Assembly: GCA_003225615.1 (NCBI GenBank)
Contig: QIAS01000153.1
Location: 1-13,040, forward strand
Origin: Acidobacteriota bacterium
Lineage (GTDB): Bacteria; Acidobacteriota; Terriglobia; Terriglobales; Acidobacteriaceae
Direction: 5' to 3'
Length of the DNA: 13,040 bases
Made by a program: the position numbers and the translations under genes. Below, piece by piece: positions 12,323 through 13,040 of this stretch. The notes under the pieces were generated by a model. The model did no database searches. It saw only the letters and a program-made list of their open reading frames with translations, and had not been told where the DNA came from. The first letter of the stretch is position 1; the number at the start of each line of letters is the position of its first letter.

Positions 12323-13040
12323 ATGAAGGAACAAAATGGAAAACTGCCAGCAGCTTCCAGCGGAACTGTGTCACTGGGTGGTGCGCTGAGCGTCCACCGT
12401 ATTGGTTTTGGAGCCATGCGTATTACGGGAGACGGAATTTGGGGGCCTCCGAAGGATGCCGCCGCCGCAATCGCCGTTCTGCGCCGTGCCATTGATCTCG
12501 GCGTCAACTTCATAGATACCGCAGATTCGTATGGTCCCTACGTCAGCGAAGAATTGATCGCTAAAGCACTGGCGCCTTACCCCGCGGATCTTGTGATCGC
12601 GACCAAGGGCGGATGGAATCGCCCGGGACCGAACCAGTGGACGCATGATGCTAGCCCGGCGCACCTCCGCCAAGCCGTCGAGGGCAGCTTGAAGAGACTT
12701 CGCCTCGATCGCATCGACGTGTACCAGTTGCATTGCCCCGATCCCGTCGTGCCTTTCGATGCATCAATGGAAACCCTTGCCAACTTGCAATTAGAAGGCA
12801 AGATTCGTCTGGTCGGACTCTCTAATGTGACGCAAGAACACATCGAACGGGCGCGGAGGATCGTCCCTATCGCCTCAGTCCAAAACCGGTACAGCTTTGC
12901 GGATCGTGAATGGGATTATGTCGTGGATTATTGCGAGCGTAATGGGATTGCGTTTATCCCGTGGTTCCCGTTGGGAGCAGGTACAGTGGCCGGCAAGGTG
13001 TTGGAGAGAATTGCGAAGGCTCGCAATAAGAAACCCATCC
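12323..13040 (+). CDS. Aldo/keto reductase (partial, 3' end outside window)
   Basis: The frame is open from the ATG at 12323 to the right edge (239 codons, no stop). That ATG is preferred over the one at 12317 because GGAG is seven bases upstream of it but only one base from the other. The AKR tetrad is visible: D65 and Y70 in NFIDTADSYGP, K95 in IATKGG and H137 in VYQLHCPDP; GLSNV follows. An N-terminal extension of about 20 residues (KEQNGKLPAASSGTVSLGG) precedes the first strand, where VHRIGFGAMRITG gives the start of the barrel. The RITG-x-GIWGPP segment and GGWNRPGP resemble oxidoreductases of the YajO/pyridoxal-reductase-like AKR group. It is tandem to, but clearly diverged from, the upstream AKR. 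Confidence 0.9.
   Translation, partial: MKEQNGKLPAASSGTVSLGGALSVHRIGFGAMRITGDGIWGPPKDAAAAIAVLRRAIDLGVNFIDTADSYGPYVSEELIAKALAPYPADLVIATKGGWNRPGPNQWTHDASPAHLRQAVEGSLKRLRLDRIDVYQLHCPDPVVPFDASMETLANLQLEGKIRLVGLSNVTQEHIERARRIVPIASVQNRYSFADREWDYVVDYCERNGIAFIPWFPLGAGTVAGKVLERIAKARNKKPI

Overview
The window looks like chromosomal DNA of a Gram-negative, soil-type bacterium, most probably an acidobacterium (Terriglobia-like). This is inferred from gene content: a SYLF-domain protein, an OmpA-like protein with a long coiled coil, a Thivi_2564-type mini membrane protein, an AsmA-like protein, and a secreted VWA protein with a C-terminal module that I associate with acidobacterial proteins. No 16S rRNA or other phylogenetic marker is present, so the assignment is tentative.

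Layout. Positions 1-4210 are an envelope block on the minus strand: a secreted zinc-dependent phospholipase C-like protein that runs off the left edge, a SYLF lipid-binding protein, an OmpA-family protein and a 63-residue two-helix membrane protein. Hairpins lie between the genes. Positions 4211-4756 are a divergent intergenic region with small palindromes and one candidate 51-residue ORF. An AsmA-like protein follows on the plus strand (4757-6094).

Positions 6180-8491 hold a plus-strand run of short genes: three small uncharacterised proteins (one a Cys/His metal-site candidate), a proline-rich protein built on a 14-residue tandem repeat, an ABM-like ferredoxin-fold protein and an Hsp20 small heat-shock protein. 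Two genes of this run, at 6309 and 7618, share a nearly identical leader of about 37 bp. It is centred on the palindrome TTCAGG-N3-CCTGAA and sits 41-42 nt before each start codon. This suggests a common, possibly stress-responsive, control. The proline-rich gene is preceded by a separate long-range hairpin that may be a structured RNA leader.

Positions 8492-9622 are a scar of a mobile element: a degenerate tRNA-like sequence, then the catalytic half of a tyrosine recombinase with a one-base frameshift and no N-terminal part. The neighbouring VWA gene (9623-10939, minus) has lost reading-frame integrity in its C-terminal OmpA-like end, on the side facing the scar.

Positions 11222-13040 carry two aldo/keto reductases in tandem on the plus strand; the second is cut by the right edge.

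I found no CRISPR array, rRNA, intact tRNA or known defence system. The most interesting unexplained signals are the duplicated promoter-leader module, the structured leader at 7107-7184 and the decayed recombinase/VWA junction.
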